Assembly: GCA_003454135.1 (NCBI GenBank)
Contig: DMKW01000180.1
Span: 1-7,588 of the forward strand
Length of the DNA stretch: 7,588 bases
From: Microbacteriaceae bacterium
GTDB taxonomy: Bacteria > Actinomycetota > Actinomycetes > Actinomycetales > Microbacteriaceae
Direction: 5' to 3'
A program made the position numbers and the translations under genes. Under the pieces are notes generated by a model. That model was not told where the DNA came from and ran no database searches. It worked only from the letters and a program-made list of their open reading frames with translations. Below, piece after piece: positions 1 to 5,039 of this stretch (its first letter is position 1; the number at the start of each line of letters is the position of its first letter).

Positions 1-81
1 CGCCCGGTCGAGAAGCGCAGCCCCCCACTTTATATACGAGTCGGAGTCCGCGATCGCGAGAATACGGGTCGGGGTGTTCAA
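1..81 (-). CDS. Probable DUF6716-type putative glycosyltransferase, N-terminus only (partial)
   Basis: Only the first 27 codons are inside the window; the gene runs off the left edge. The start is TTG at 81-79, which overlaps the TGA stop of the neuB-like gene in a TTGA. This arrangement usually implies translational coupling, and no strong Shine-Dalgarno is visible inside the end of neuB. The visible peptide begins MNTPTRILAIADSDSY and continues IKWGAALL. An ILAIADSDSYxKWGAALL start resembles, from memory, actinobacterial proteins annotated as DUF6716 putative glycosyltransferases, which occur beside neuA/neuB-like genes. The beta-strand followed by a small-residue loop fits the start of a Rossmann fold, as in GT-B enzymes. 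By position it would be the transferase that uses the CMP-sugar made by the two upstream genes, but that is inference. The reading frame is well supported by the overlap; the family name is only moderately sure because so little is visible. Confidence 0.6.
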   Translation of the reverse strand, partial: MNTPTRILAIADSDSYIKWGAALLDRA

Positions 82-947
82 GCGGGAACGCGACGAAGCT
101 TGGCGAGCGGTGCCAACTCCCCGGGGAAGATGCGCTTGGTTCCGTCGCCGAGCGCCTCTTCGACGATTCGGATGTCGCGAACCAGTTGCGAGAATCCCTG
201 CGGTTCGAGCGAGGCGGCGTGGTCGGATCCCCACATTGTGCGGTCCAGGGTGATGTGACGCTCGACCGCGACGGCGCCGAGGGCGACGGCCGCGACGGAG
301 ATCTGCAGGCCGCGCTCGTGGCCGGAGTACCCGATGGGCACACCGGGGTAGCGCTGCTGCAGCGTCGCGATCGTTCTGAGGTTCGCCTCCTCCGGCGGAA
401 GGGGATAGGTCGACGTCGCGTGAAGGATCACGAGGTTGGCGGTGCCGAGAACGGCGACGGCCCGGTCGATCTGGTCGAGGGTGGACATGCCGGTGGACAG
501 GATCACGGGCTTGCCGGTGGCCGCGAGCGTCTCGAGCAGGCCGATGTCGGTGACAGATGCCGAGGCGACCTTGTGGGCAGCGACGTTGAGGTCTTCGAGG
601 AAGTCGACGGACGGCTCGTCCCATGGGGAGGCGAACCAGTCCAGGCCGCGCAGCGTCGCGTAGTCGCCGAGCTCCACGTACTGCTCGCGGTTGAATTCCA
701 CGCGGTAGCGGTATTCGAGGTAGGTCATGAGACCCCACGGTGTTTCGCGCGGCGTGTTCTTCATGTGCTCCGGTGTCGAGATCTCCGGGGTGCGCTTCTG
801 AAACTTGACGGCCTGCGCGCCGGCGTCTGCCGCCACGTCGATCAACAGCATCGCCAGATCGACATCCCCGTTGTGGTTCAGGCCGATTTCGGCGATGACG
901 TACACCGGACCGTTGCCTACCTCTGTGCTGCCGATGGATACAACCAT
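78..947 (-). CDS. neuB: NeuB-family nonulosonic acid synthase, short form lacking the SAF domain
   Basis: 289 aa. NeuB-family enzymes condense phosphoenolpyruvate with an N-acyl-mannosamine, mannose-6-phosphate or related acceptor to give a nine-carbon 2-keto acid (sialic, legionaminic, pseudaminic or Kdn type) in the cytoplasm. The TIM barrel is recognisable throughout: VIAEIGLNHNGD (17-28), KFQ (48-50), KVASAS (126-131), LSTGMST (150-156), HATSTYPLP (176-184), GYSGHERG (206-213), VERHITLD (228-235) and SDHAASLEP (241-249). His210, His231 and Asp242 have the spacing of the metal-site His215, His236 and Asp247 of Neisseria meningitidis NeuB. The protein stops soon after the barrel, whereas classical NeuB is about 340-350 aa and ends in an antifreeze-like SAF domain. 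The ATG at 947 was chosen because a GGAGG lies four bases upstream; the frame stays open further upstream, but that stretch is arginine-rich shadow coding. The gene overlaps the end of neuA by 31 nt. Acceptor sugar unknown. Confidence 0.92.
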   Translation of the reverse strand: MVVSIGSTEVGNGPVYVIAEIGLNHNGDVDLAMLLIDVAADAGAQAVKFQKRTPEISTPEHMKNTPRETPWGLMTYLEYRYRVEFNREQYVELGDYATLRGLDWFASPWDEPSVDFLEDLNVAAHKVASASVTDIGLLETLAATGKPVILSTGMSTLDQIDRAVAVLGTANLVILHATSTYPLPPEEANLRTIATLQQRYPGVPIGYSGHERGLQISVAAVALGAVAVERHITLDRTMWGSDHAASLEPQGFSQLVRDIRIVEEALGDGTKRIFPGELAPLAKLRRVPA

Positions 948-2122
948 GGTTCCTCCAATTGCTCGTGACCTAGTGCGGTGCGTGACGTCAAGATCAGTTC
1001 GGCGAGCTCGCGCACCGCGCCGTAGCCGCCGGGAGTCCCGAGCACGACGCGCGCCGCGGCGATCACCTCGGGTACCGCATCCGGCACCGCGATCGGCCAA
1101 CCGACGAGCGCGAGGCATGCGAGATCGTTGACGTCGTTGCCGAGGTAGGCGATGCGCTCGAGTGAAATGCCGCGCTCCGCGGCCCAAGTGGTGAGCGCCA
1201 AAGCCTTATCTGTCGCGCCCTGGATCACCTCGACCTGGAGTTTGGCAGCCCGGGCGGAAACAACGGGGTGCGCCTCGATCGAAAGGATGAGCACGGGCAG
1301 GCCGCTCTCACGCAGCAGGCGAACGCCGAGACCGTCCGAGCGGCTTGCCGTGACGAACTCGGAGCCGTCGCTGCCGATGAGCACGCGGTCGTCGGTGTGC
1401 ACGCCGTCGAAGTCGGTGACGACGGCGTCGACGTCGAACGAGTGCGGCTCGAGCAATGGGTCCACGAGCGGCGCGAGGGTGTTCGCCATCTCGAGCTCGT
1501 CGAAGGTGTCGATCTCGATCGCGGTGCGCTCGTCGACGATCGTCACGCCGAGGCGGCCGAAGAACCGGTGCCCGGCGTGCGCGAAGCCGTCGGCGCGCAG
1601 CACGTAGAACGCCCCGGTCTCCCGATAGTGAGGTTCGCGATCCTGTCGCCGCTCGCGCACGCTCGAGTCGTGGTTGACGCCGACGGCACCGTCATCGGTG
1701 ATGCGCCAGAGAAAGGCGTAGGTCTCCACGGCGGAGAACACGACATCCTCGACCCCGCTTCGCACTCGTTCGATCGCCTCGTCGAGCTCGGCCGAGTTGA
1801 TAAATGGCGAGGTCGCCTGGAGAAAGACGACGATGTCCTGGCTGCCGTCGAGCTGCTCGATCACGTGCAGGAGGGCGGACTCGGATGTCGCGAGGTCGGT
1901 AGACAACGTCGGCGGACGGTGCACTATCGTCGCGCCGGCCGACCGGGCCGCCGCGGCAATCGCCGCGTCGTCGGTGCTCACGATGACCCGGTCGATGAGT
2001 TTGCTCGTTCGCGCCGCCGACACGGCGCGAACGATGAGCGGCACACCGCCGACCCGCCTCAGGTTCTTGGTCGGTACTCCCTTGGAGCCACCGCGGGCAG
2101 GAATGATGGCAACCACGCTCAT
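917..2122 (-). CDS. neuA: CMP-nonulosonate synthetase fused to KdsC-like HAD phosphatase
   Basis: 401 aa, two domains. Residues 1 to about 215 form a NeuA-type cytidylyltransferase that activates a nonulosonic acid with CTP: the nucleotide-binding IPARGGSKGVPTKNL (7-21), VSTDD (48-52), LQATSPF (101-107), a YRETGAFYV segment (166-174) and AIEIDTFDEL (201-210). Residues about 230-385 form a C0-type HAD phosphatase resembling KdsC: DFDG with Asp237/Asp239 (motif I), LILS with Ser281 (motif II), DK with Lys306 (motif III), GNDVNDL with Asp330/Asp333 (motif IV), and a late GGYGAVRE (365-372). All HAD catalytic positions look intact. KdsC-type enzymes dephosphorylate Kdo-8-P, and relatives act on Kdn-9-P or Neu5Ac-9-P, so this fusion probably removes a 9-phosphate before activation (inference). 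The ATG at 2122 follows a GGTGAAG Shine-Dalgarno, and an in-frame TGA lies 21 nt upstream, so the N-terminus is certain. It is the first gene of the minus-strand module; its end overlaps neuB by 31 nt. Confidence 0.95.
   Translation of the reverse strand: MSVVAIIPARGGSKGVPTKNLRRVGGVPLIVRAVSAARTSKLIDRVIVSTDDAAIAAAARSAGATIVHRPPTLSTDLATSESALLHVIEQLDGSQDIVVFLQATSPFINSAELDEAIERVRSGVEDVVFSAVETYAFLWRITDDGAVGVNHDSSVRERRQDREPHYRETGAFYVLRADGFAHAGHRFFGRLGVTIVDERTAIEIDTFDELEMANTLAPLVDPLLEPHSFDVDAVVTDFDGVHTDDRVLIGSDGSEFVTASRSDGLGVRLLRESGLPVLILSIEAHPVVSARAAKLQVEVIQGATDKALALTTWAAERGISLERIAYLGNDVNDLACLALVGWPIAVPDAVPEVIAAARVVLGTPGGYGAVRELAELILTSRTALGHEQLEEPWLYPSAAQR
952..956 (-). promoter_or_regulatory. Shine-Dalgarno of neuB, located inside neuA
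   Basis: Read on the minus strand this is GGAGG, within ATTGGAGGAACC directly before the ATG at 947, with a 4-nt spacer. It lies inside the last codons of neuA. It fixes the neuB start at 947 rather than at any of the in-frame upstream positions. It also implies independent initiation on the neuA message rather than readthrough. Confidence 0.85.
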
Positions 2123-2257
2123 CGCTTCACCGTCGGGATCTCATTCATGATCCTGCGAGACTAGGAAGCCGACGCTGCGTCGAATTGGCCGCAGTCTGAA
2201 CGCAGCGTGTCCGTCCGCTGACGAAACGGCGTCGTCGTCGGCGCGTGAGGAGGGCCC
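2123..2257. promoter_or_regulatory. Divergent intergenic region between neuA and the MFS gene
   Basis: This 135-bp gap separates the start codons of two divergent genes and must hold the 5' signals of both unless transcription enters from elsewhere. An inverted repeat sits near its centre (see separate entry). I find no convincing -35/-10 pair on either strand. A minus-strand TAGTCT (about 2158-2163) with a TTCGAC 15 nt before it is the best candidate for neuA but is weak. A strong AGGAGG (2248-2253) serves the MFS gene. Confidence 0.5.
2172..2208. repeat. Perfect 9-bp inverted repeat in the divergent control region
   Basis: ACGCTGCGT at 2172-2180 is matched by its exact reverse complement ACGCAGCGT at 2200-2208, with 19 nt between the arms. 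The half-sites are 28 nt apart centre to centre, close to three helical turns. This could be a two-site operator serving either or both divergent genes. It could also form a hairpin in the 5' leader of whichever transcript starts beyond it. No U-tract follows on either strand, so it is not a typical terminator. Confidence 0.5.
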
Positions 2258-3490
2258 ATGCCCGTCAATTCGGGAGGGATGGGGATGCGCCAGGCGACAA
2301 CCGCGCCCTTCCCCCACGCGACCCGCGCCTGGACGGCGCTGACCCTCGGCGTGGCCGCGCAGACCGCCGGCACGGTGTTCGTGACGACCCCTGCCTTCCT
2401 GATCCCGCTGCTGCACACCGAACGCGGGCTCACCCTCGCGCAGGCCGGGCTGCTCGCCTCCGCACCGACTCTCGGCATGGTCCTCACTCTCATCGCGTGG
2501 GGCGCGCTCGCCGATCGGGTCGGGGAGAAATGGGTGATCGCCGGTGGTCTCGCGCTCACGTCCCTCGCCGCCCTGGGGGCGGCGGCCGCGCCGGGATATC
2601 TCTGGCTCGGCGTCTTCCTGCTGCTCGGCGGGGCCGCCTCAGCGAGCACCAATTCGGCGAGCGGCAAGGTCGTGGTCGGCTGGTTTCCCAAGGATCGACG
2701 AGGGCTCGCGATGGGAATCCGCCAGATGGCTCAACCCCTCGGGGTGACCGTCGCGGCCGTGACAGTGCCATCGATCGCCGCGAGCGGTGGCATAGGCGCC
2801 GCGCTCATCGTGCCCCTCTTGCTCACCGCGGTTCTCGCGGTGGCGTGCGCGATCGGCATCGTTAACCCGCCCCGTCCGGTCGCCGCCATGGTGTCGAGCG
2901 ACCGACCCCGCAATCCTTATCGCGCGAGCGGTTTCCTCTGGCGCATCCATGCGGTGTCGGTGCTGCTCGTCGTTCCCCAGTTCACGCTCTCCACCTTCGC
3001 ACTCGTGTGGCTCGTCACCGAGTTGCACGTTCCGGCGCTCGCGGCCGGCATCCTCGTCGGGTCGGCCCAGTTCGTCGGTGCGGTGGGACGGATCGGGATC
3101 GGCGTGCTGAGCGACCGCGTGGCGAGTCGCGTTCGTCCGCTGCGCTGGGTCGCGATCTCGGCCTGCGTCGTGATGCTACTGCTCGCCGCCGCAGGCCAAA
3201 CCGGCTGGCTGGCCGGCGCAATCGTGCTCGTGATCGCAATGACAGTGACCGTGGCCGACAACGGGCTCGCCTTCACCTCGGTGGCCGAGATGTCCGGCTC
3301 GGCATGGTCGGGACGCGCCCTCGGGGTGCAGAACACCGGTCAGTTTCTCGCCGCATCGGCGGTCGGCCCGCTCGTCGGTGTCCTCATCGGGCTCGTCGGG
3401 TACCCGCTCGCGTTCGCCATCGTCGCGGTGTGCCCGGCCGTCGCGGTGCCGCTCGTGCCTCGAGACGGGGCCGAGCGAGACCACCTCTAA
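2258..3490 (+). CDS. MFS transporter, 12 transmembrane segments, substrate unknown
   Basis: 410 aa integral membrane protein of the major facilitator superfamily, a typical family length. Hydrophobic segments run from about residue 25 to 400, with a central polar stretch near 204-226 dividing two six-helix halves. The loop 2-3 motif A is clear as GALADRVGEKW (82-92) and has a degenerate copy in the second half, GVLSDRVASRVRP (282-294). WFPKDRRGLAMGIRQMAQPLG (142-162) matches the helix 4-5 region common to MFS_1 carriers. Nothing visible identifies the substrate. The ATG at 2258 is preferred for its AGGAGG at 2248-2253; in-frame ATGs at 2279 and 2285 are possible but less well placed. It is divergent from neuA, so it might move a sugar precursor or be unrelated; position alone does not decide. 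Downstream is the tRNA-Leu gene. Confidence 0.93.
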   Translation: MPVNSGGMGMRQATTAPFPHATRAWTALTLGVAAQTAGTVFVTTPAFLIPLLHTERGLTLAQAGLLASAPTLGMVLTLIAWGALADRVGEKWVIAGGLALTSLAALGAAAAPGYLWLGVFLLLGGAASASTNSASGKVVVGWFPKDRRGLAMGIRQMAQPLGVTVAAVTVPSIAASGGIGAALIVPLLLTAVLAVACAIGIVNPPRPVAAMVSSDRPRNPYRASGFLWRIHAVSVLLVVPQFTLSTFALVWLVTELHVPALAAGILVGSAQFVGAVGRIGIGVLSDRVASRVRPLRWVAISACVVMLLLAAAGQTGWLAGAIVLVIAMTVTVADNGLAFTSVAEMSGSAWSGRALGVQNTGQFLAASAVGPLVGVLIGLVGYPLAFAIVAVCPAVAVPLVPRDGAERDHL

Positions 3491-3515
3491 CATTGGGCGG
3501 CCCGACGGCGCCCGC

Positions 3516-3546
3516 TCGACGGGTGCGCACGTCATCCGGATACAAT
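3516..3546 (+). promoter_or_regulatory. Candidate promoter of the tRNA-Leu gene
   Basis: TACAAT at 3541-3546 matches the -10 consensus at five of six positions and ends 12 nt before the first base of the tRNA, so transcription would begin roughly 5-7 nt upstream of it. A TCGACG at 3516-3521 is a possible weak -35 with a long 19-nt spacer. The -10 box is the convincing part. Confidence 0.5.
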
Positions 3547-3558
3547 TGAGCCGCACTC

Positions 3559-3640
3559 GCGGGAGTGGTGAAATTGGTATACACGCAGGTTTTAGGTACC
3601 TGTGCCGAAAGGCGTGAGGGTTCGAGTCCCTTCTTCCGCA
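3559..3640 (+). tRNA. tRNA-Leu, anticodon UAG
   Basis: A complete class II tRNA. The acceptor stem is GCGGGAG (3559-3565) with CTTCCGC (3633-3639), including one G-U pair. The D stem is GTG/CAC (3568-3570, 3582-3584). The anticodon stem is CAGGT/ACCTG (3586-3590, 3598-3602) with loop TTTAGGT, so the anticodon is TAG at 3593-3595. A long variable arm (3603-3615) folds as GCC-GAAA-GGC, as expected for leucine. The T arm is GAGGG-TTCGAGT-CCCTT (3616-3632). The discriminator base is A3640, characteristic of tRNA-Leu. The next bases are CCG, not CCA, so the CCA end is not encoded and must be added after transcription, which is common in actinomycetes. It reads CUA and, by wobble, other CUN codons. 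Confidence 0.98.
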
Positions 3641-3674
3641 CCGAGGCAAATTGGGAGACTTCGCCCGACTCTCT

Positions 3675-3695
3675 CAGGGTGCACCGGCTACCCTG
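3675..3695 (+). repeat. Small inverted repeat between tRNA-Leu and dedA
   Basis: CAGGGT (3675-3680) and ACCCTG (3690-3695) are exact reverse complements around a 9-nt loop. It could be a weak transcription end signal for the tRNA or an element in the dedA leader. There is no following T-run, and six base pairs can occur by chance in sequence this rich in GC. Confidence 0.25.
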
Positions 3696-3711
3696 TCAAC
3701 TACAGACGACT

Positions 3712-3715
3712 GGAG
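3712..3715 (+). promoter_or_regulatory. Shine-Dalgarno of dedA
   Basis: GGAG within CTGGAGC lies 9 nt before the GTG at 3725. It decides the start: the dedA frame stays open upstream to a GTG at 3602, but that lies inside the tRNA-Leu gene and cannot be the real start. Confidence 0.65.
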
Positions 3716-3724
3716 CTTCTCCCC

Positions 3725-4447
3725 GTGCTATCTTCCGGCCTCATCCCCTGGCTCGACCCCGTGTCGATCATCCACGCCTTCGGACCGTATGCGCTCGTCG
3801 GCGTCTGCCTGATCATTTTTGCCGAGACCGGGCTCCTGATCGGCTTCCTCCTGCCGGGAGACACGCTTCTGATCATCACGGGACTCCTCGCGTTTCATCC
3901 GGGGATCGGGGTTCCGATCTGGCTTGTCGTGCCCGCGATCGGAGTGGCGGCCTTCCTCGGCGGCGAGGTCGGGTACCTGATCGGCAAAAAGGCCGGTCCG
4001 CGGGTCTTCGAGCGCAAGGAGACGGGTCTCTTCAGCATCGCGAATGTCAAGCGCACCAACGCGTTCTTCGAGCGGTTCGGCGGGTTCGCCGTCGTGCTCG
4101 CGCGGTTCGTGCCCATCGTGCGCACCTTCGCCCCTGTCGCCGCCGGTATCGGCAAGATGAACTACCGCAAGTACTCGCTCTACAACCTCGTCGGCGCGGT
4201 CGTCTGGGCGGCCGGACTCACGTTCGGCGGCTTCCTGCTGGGATTCATCCCGCCGGTCGCCGCGTTCGTTTCGAGCTACATCGACGTGATTCTGCTCGCT
4301 GCGGTCGTGCTCACCCTCATCCCCACGATCTACCACTACATCCAGTCGATGGTGAAAGCGCGCAAGGCCAATCGCGAACAGACGGCGCTTCCCACCGACG
4401 CGGACGTCGTGCTCAACGCGAAATACTTCGACCGGAAGGCCGACTAG
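3725..4447 (+). CDS. DedA-family (VTT/SNARE-associated domain) membrane protein
   Basis: 240 aa, normal for bacterial DedA proteins. These are polytopic inner-membrane proteins with re-entrant helices; members act in membrane-potential homeostasis and undecaprenyl-phosphate or phospholipid translocation. The family pattern is clear: FAETGLLIGFLLPGDTLL (32-49), GGEVGYLIGKKAG (79-91) and LARFVPIVRTFAPVAAG (125-141). Glu34, Asp46, Arg127 and Arg133 reproduce the spacing of the acidic pair and arginine pair required in E. coli YqjA (E39/D51, R130/R136), so the protein is probably functional. The C-terminal tail after about residue 210 is charged and probably cytoplasmic. The start is GTG at 3725, supported by GGAG at 3712-3715. 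It lies 84 nt after the tRNA and converges on the HEAT-repeat gene, sharing the CTAG at 4444-4447 for its stop. Which lipid or ion it serves cannot be read from the sequence. Confidence 0.93.
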   Translation: MLSSGLIPWLDPVSIIHAFGPYALVGVCLIIFAETGLLIGFLLPGDTLLIITGLLAFHPGIGVPIWLVVPAIGVAAFLGGEVGYLIGKKAGPRVFERKETGLFSIANVKRTNAFFERFGGFAVVLARFVPIVRTFAPVAAGIGKMNYRKYSLYNLVGAVVWAAGLTFGGFLLGFIPPVAAFVSSYIDVILLAAVVLTLIPTIYHYIQSMVKARKANREQTALPTDADVVLNAKYFDRKAD

Positions 4448-4995
4448 GAGAGCGGTCGGTCGAGCCGCTTGGCCAGCCGGGCGAGCGACTGCTGGGCGGC
4501 CCGGCGGACCTCCTTCTCCGGATCCCGCAGCATGGCCGTGAGGGCCGGTGCGTTGTCCCCGTCGCCGACTTCGGCGATCGCCCTCGCTCCGGCGATCCTC
4601 ACTCGCTCGTTCTCGTCGGAGAGCAGGGGCGCGAGGGATTCCGGACCGCCGATCTTGCGCCCGAGGCACACGCGGGCGCACATCTCGCGCACACGCCAGG
4701 CCCGATCCGCGAGGCCCGCGATCACCGCGGACTCGCACGAGTCATCCCACACATAGTTGAGTGCCCGCGCGCCCCACACCTCCGGCCAGTACAGAGGCGG
4801 GGCACCGTCGAGCACGCCTTGCGCGTGCCGGCCGCCCACCCAGAGCAGAAACTCGTCACCCTCGTTGCCGCCGCGCAGGAGGGATGCCGCTCGCTGGGCT
4901 ACCGACTTCTCGCCGAACCGGGCGACGGCAACCGCGATCCTCTTGGCCGGTGAATCGTCGAGGGGAACGTCGGATGCTGGGTCAGAGTTGTTCAT
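4444..4995 (-). CDS. HEAT-repeat protein
   Basis: 183 aa, soluble, with no signal peptide or membrane segment. The C-terminal half has two recognisable PBS-lyase-type HEAT repeats: residues about 115-145 (SLAPLLSDENERVRIAGARA) and about 146-176 (ALTAMLRDPEKEVRRAAQQS). A more diverged helical repeat precedes them at about 85-115 (ADRAWRVREMCARVCLG). Such repeats form alpha-solenoid surfaces that bind protein partners or act as scaffolds; no enzyme motif is visible. The segment 50-85 is tryptophan- and tyrosine-rich (LLWVGG, LYWPEVWGARALNYVW). The ATG at 4995 has GGAG (5001-5004) with a 5-nt spacer; the frame is open far upstream into mntH but has no better start. It lies 44 nt downstream of mntH and is probably the last gene of the rph-rdgB-mntH operon. 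Its specific function is unknown. Confidence 0.85.
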   Translation of the reverse strand: MNNSDPASDVPLDDSPAKRIAVAVARFGEKSVAQRAASLLRGGNEGDEFLLWVGGRHAQGVLDGAPPLYWPEVWGARALNYVWDDSCESAVIAGLADRAWRVREMCARVCLGRKIGGPESLAPLLSDENERVRIAGARAIAEVGDGDNAPALTAMLRDPEKEVRRAAQQSLARLAKRLDRPLS

Positions 4996-5039
4996 AGCGT
5001 CTCCAACGGTACCCCGCGTCGCACCGATTACGTGCCCGG

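Noticed and set aside
948..1187. Eighty-codon upstream extension of the neuB frame inside neuA
   Set aside because: The extra residues are Arg-rich with no similarity to NeuB N-termini, and the GGAGG at 952-956 sets the start at 947.
1268..2164. A 298-codon open frame on the plus strand opposite neuA
   Set aside because: It has the same low-complexity charged composition, no domain, and mirrors a protein with complete catalytic motifs on the other strand.
3495..3523. GC-rich short hairpins after the MFS stop as a terminator
   Set aside because: Only 4-5 bp stems (GGGCG/CGCCC, CCCG/CGGG) and no T-run; similar stems arise by chance at this GC content.
3559..3643. tRNA-Leu as a possible integration (att) site for the neighbouring neu/MFS genes
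   Set aside because: No integrase is present and I could not find a repeated copy of the tRNA 3' end in the window. The neu genes lie on the 5' side of the tRNA with the MFS gene between.
3565..4953. A 462-codon plus-strand frame running from inside tRNA-Leu across dedA into the HEAT gene region
   Set aside because: It starts within the tRNA, overlaps dedA in another frame and the HEAT gene antisense, and its Arg/His-rich translation matches nothing.
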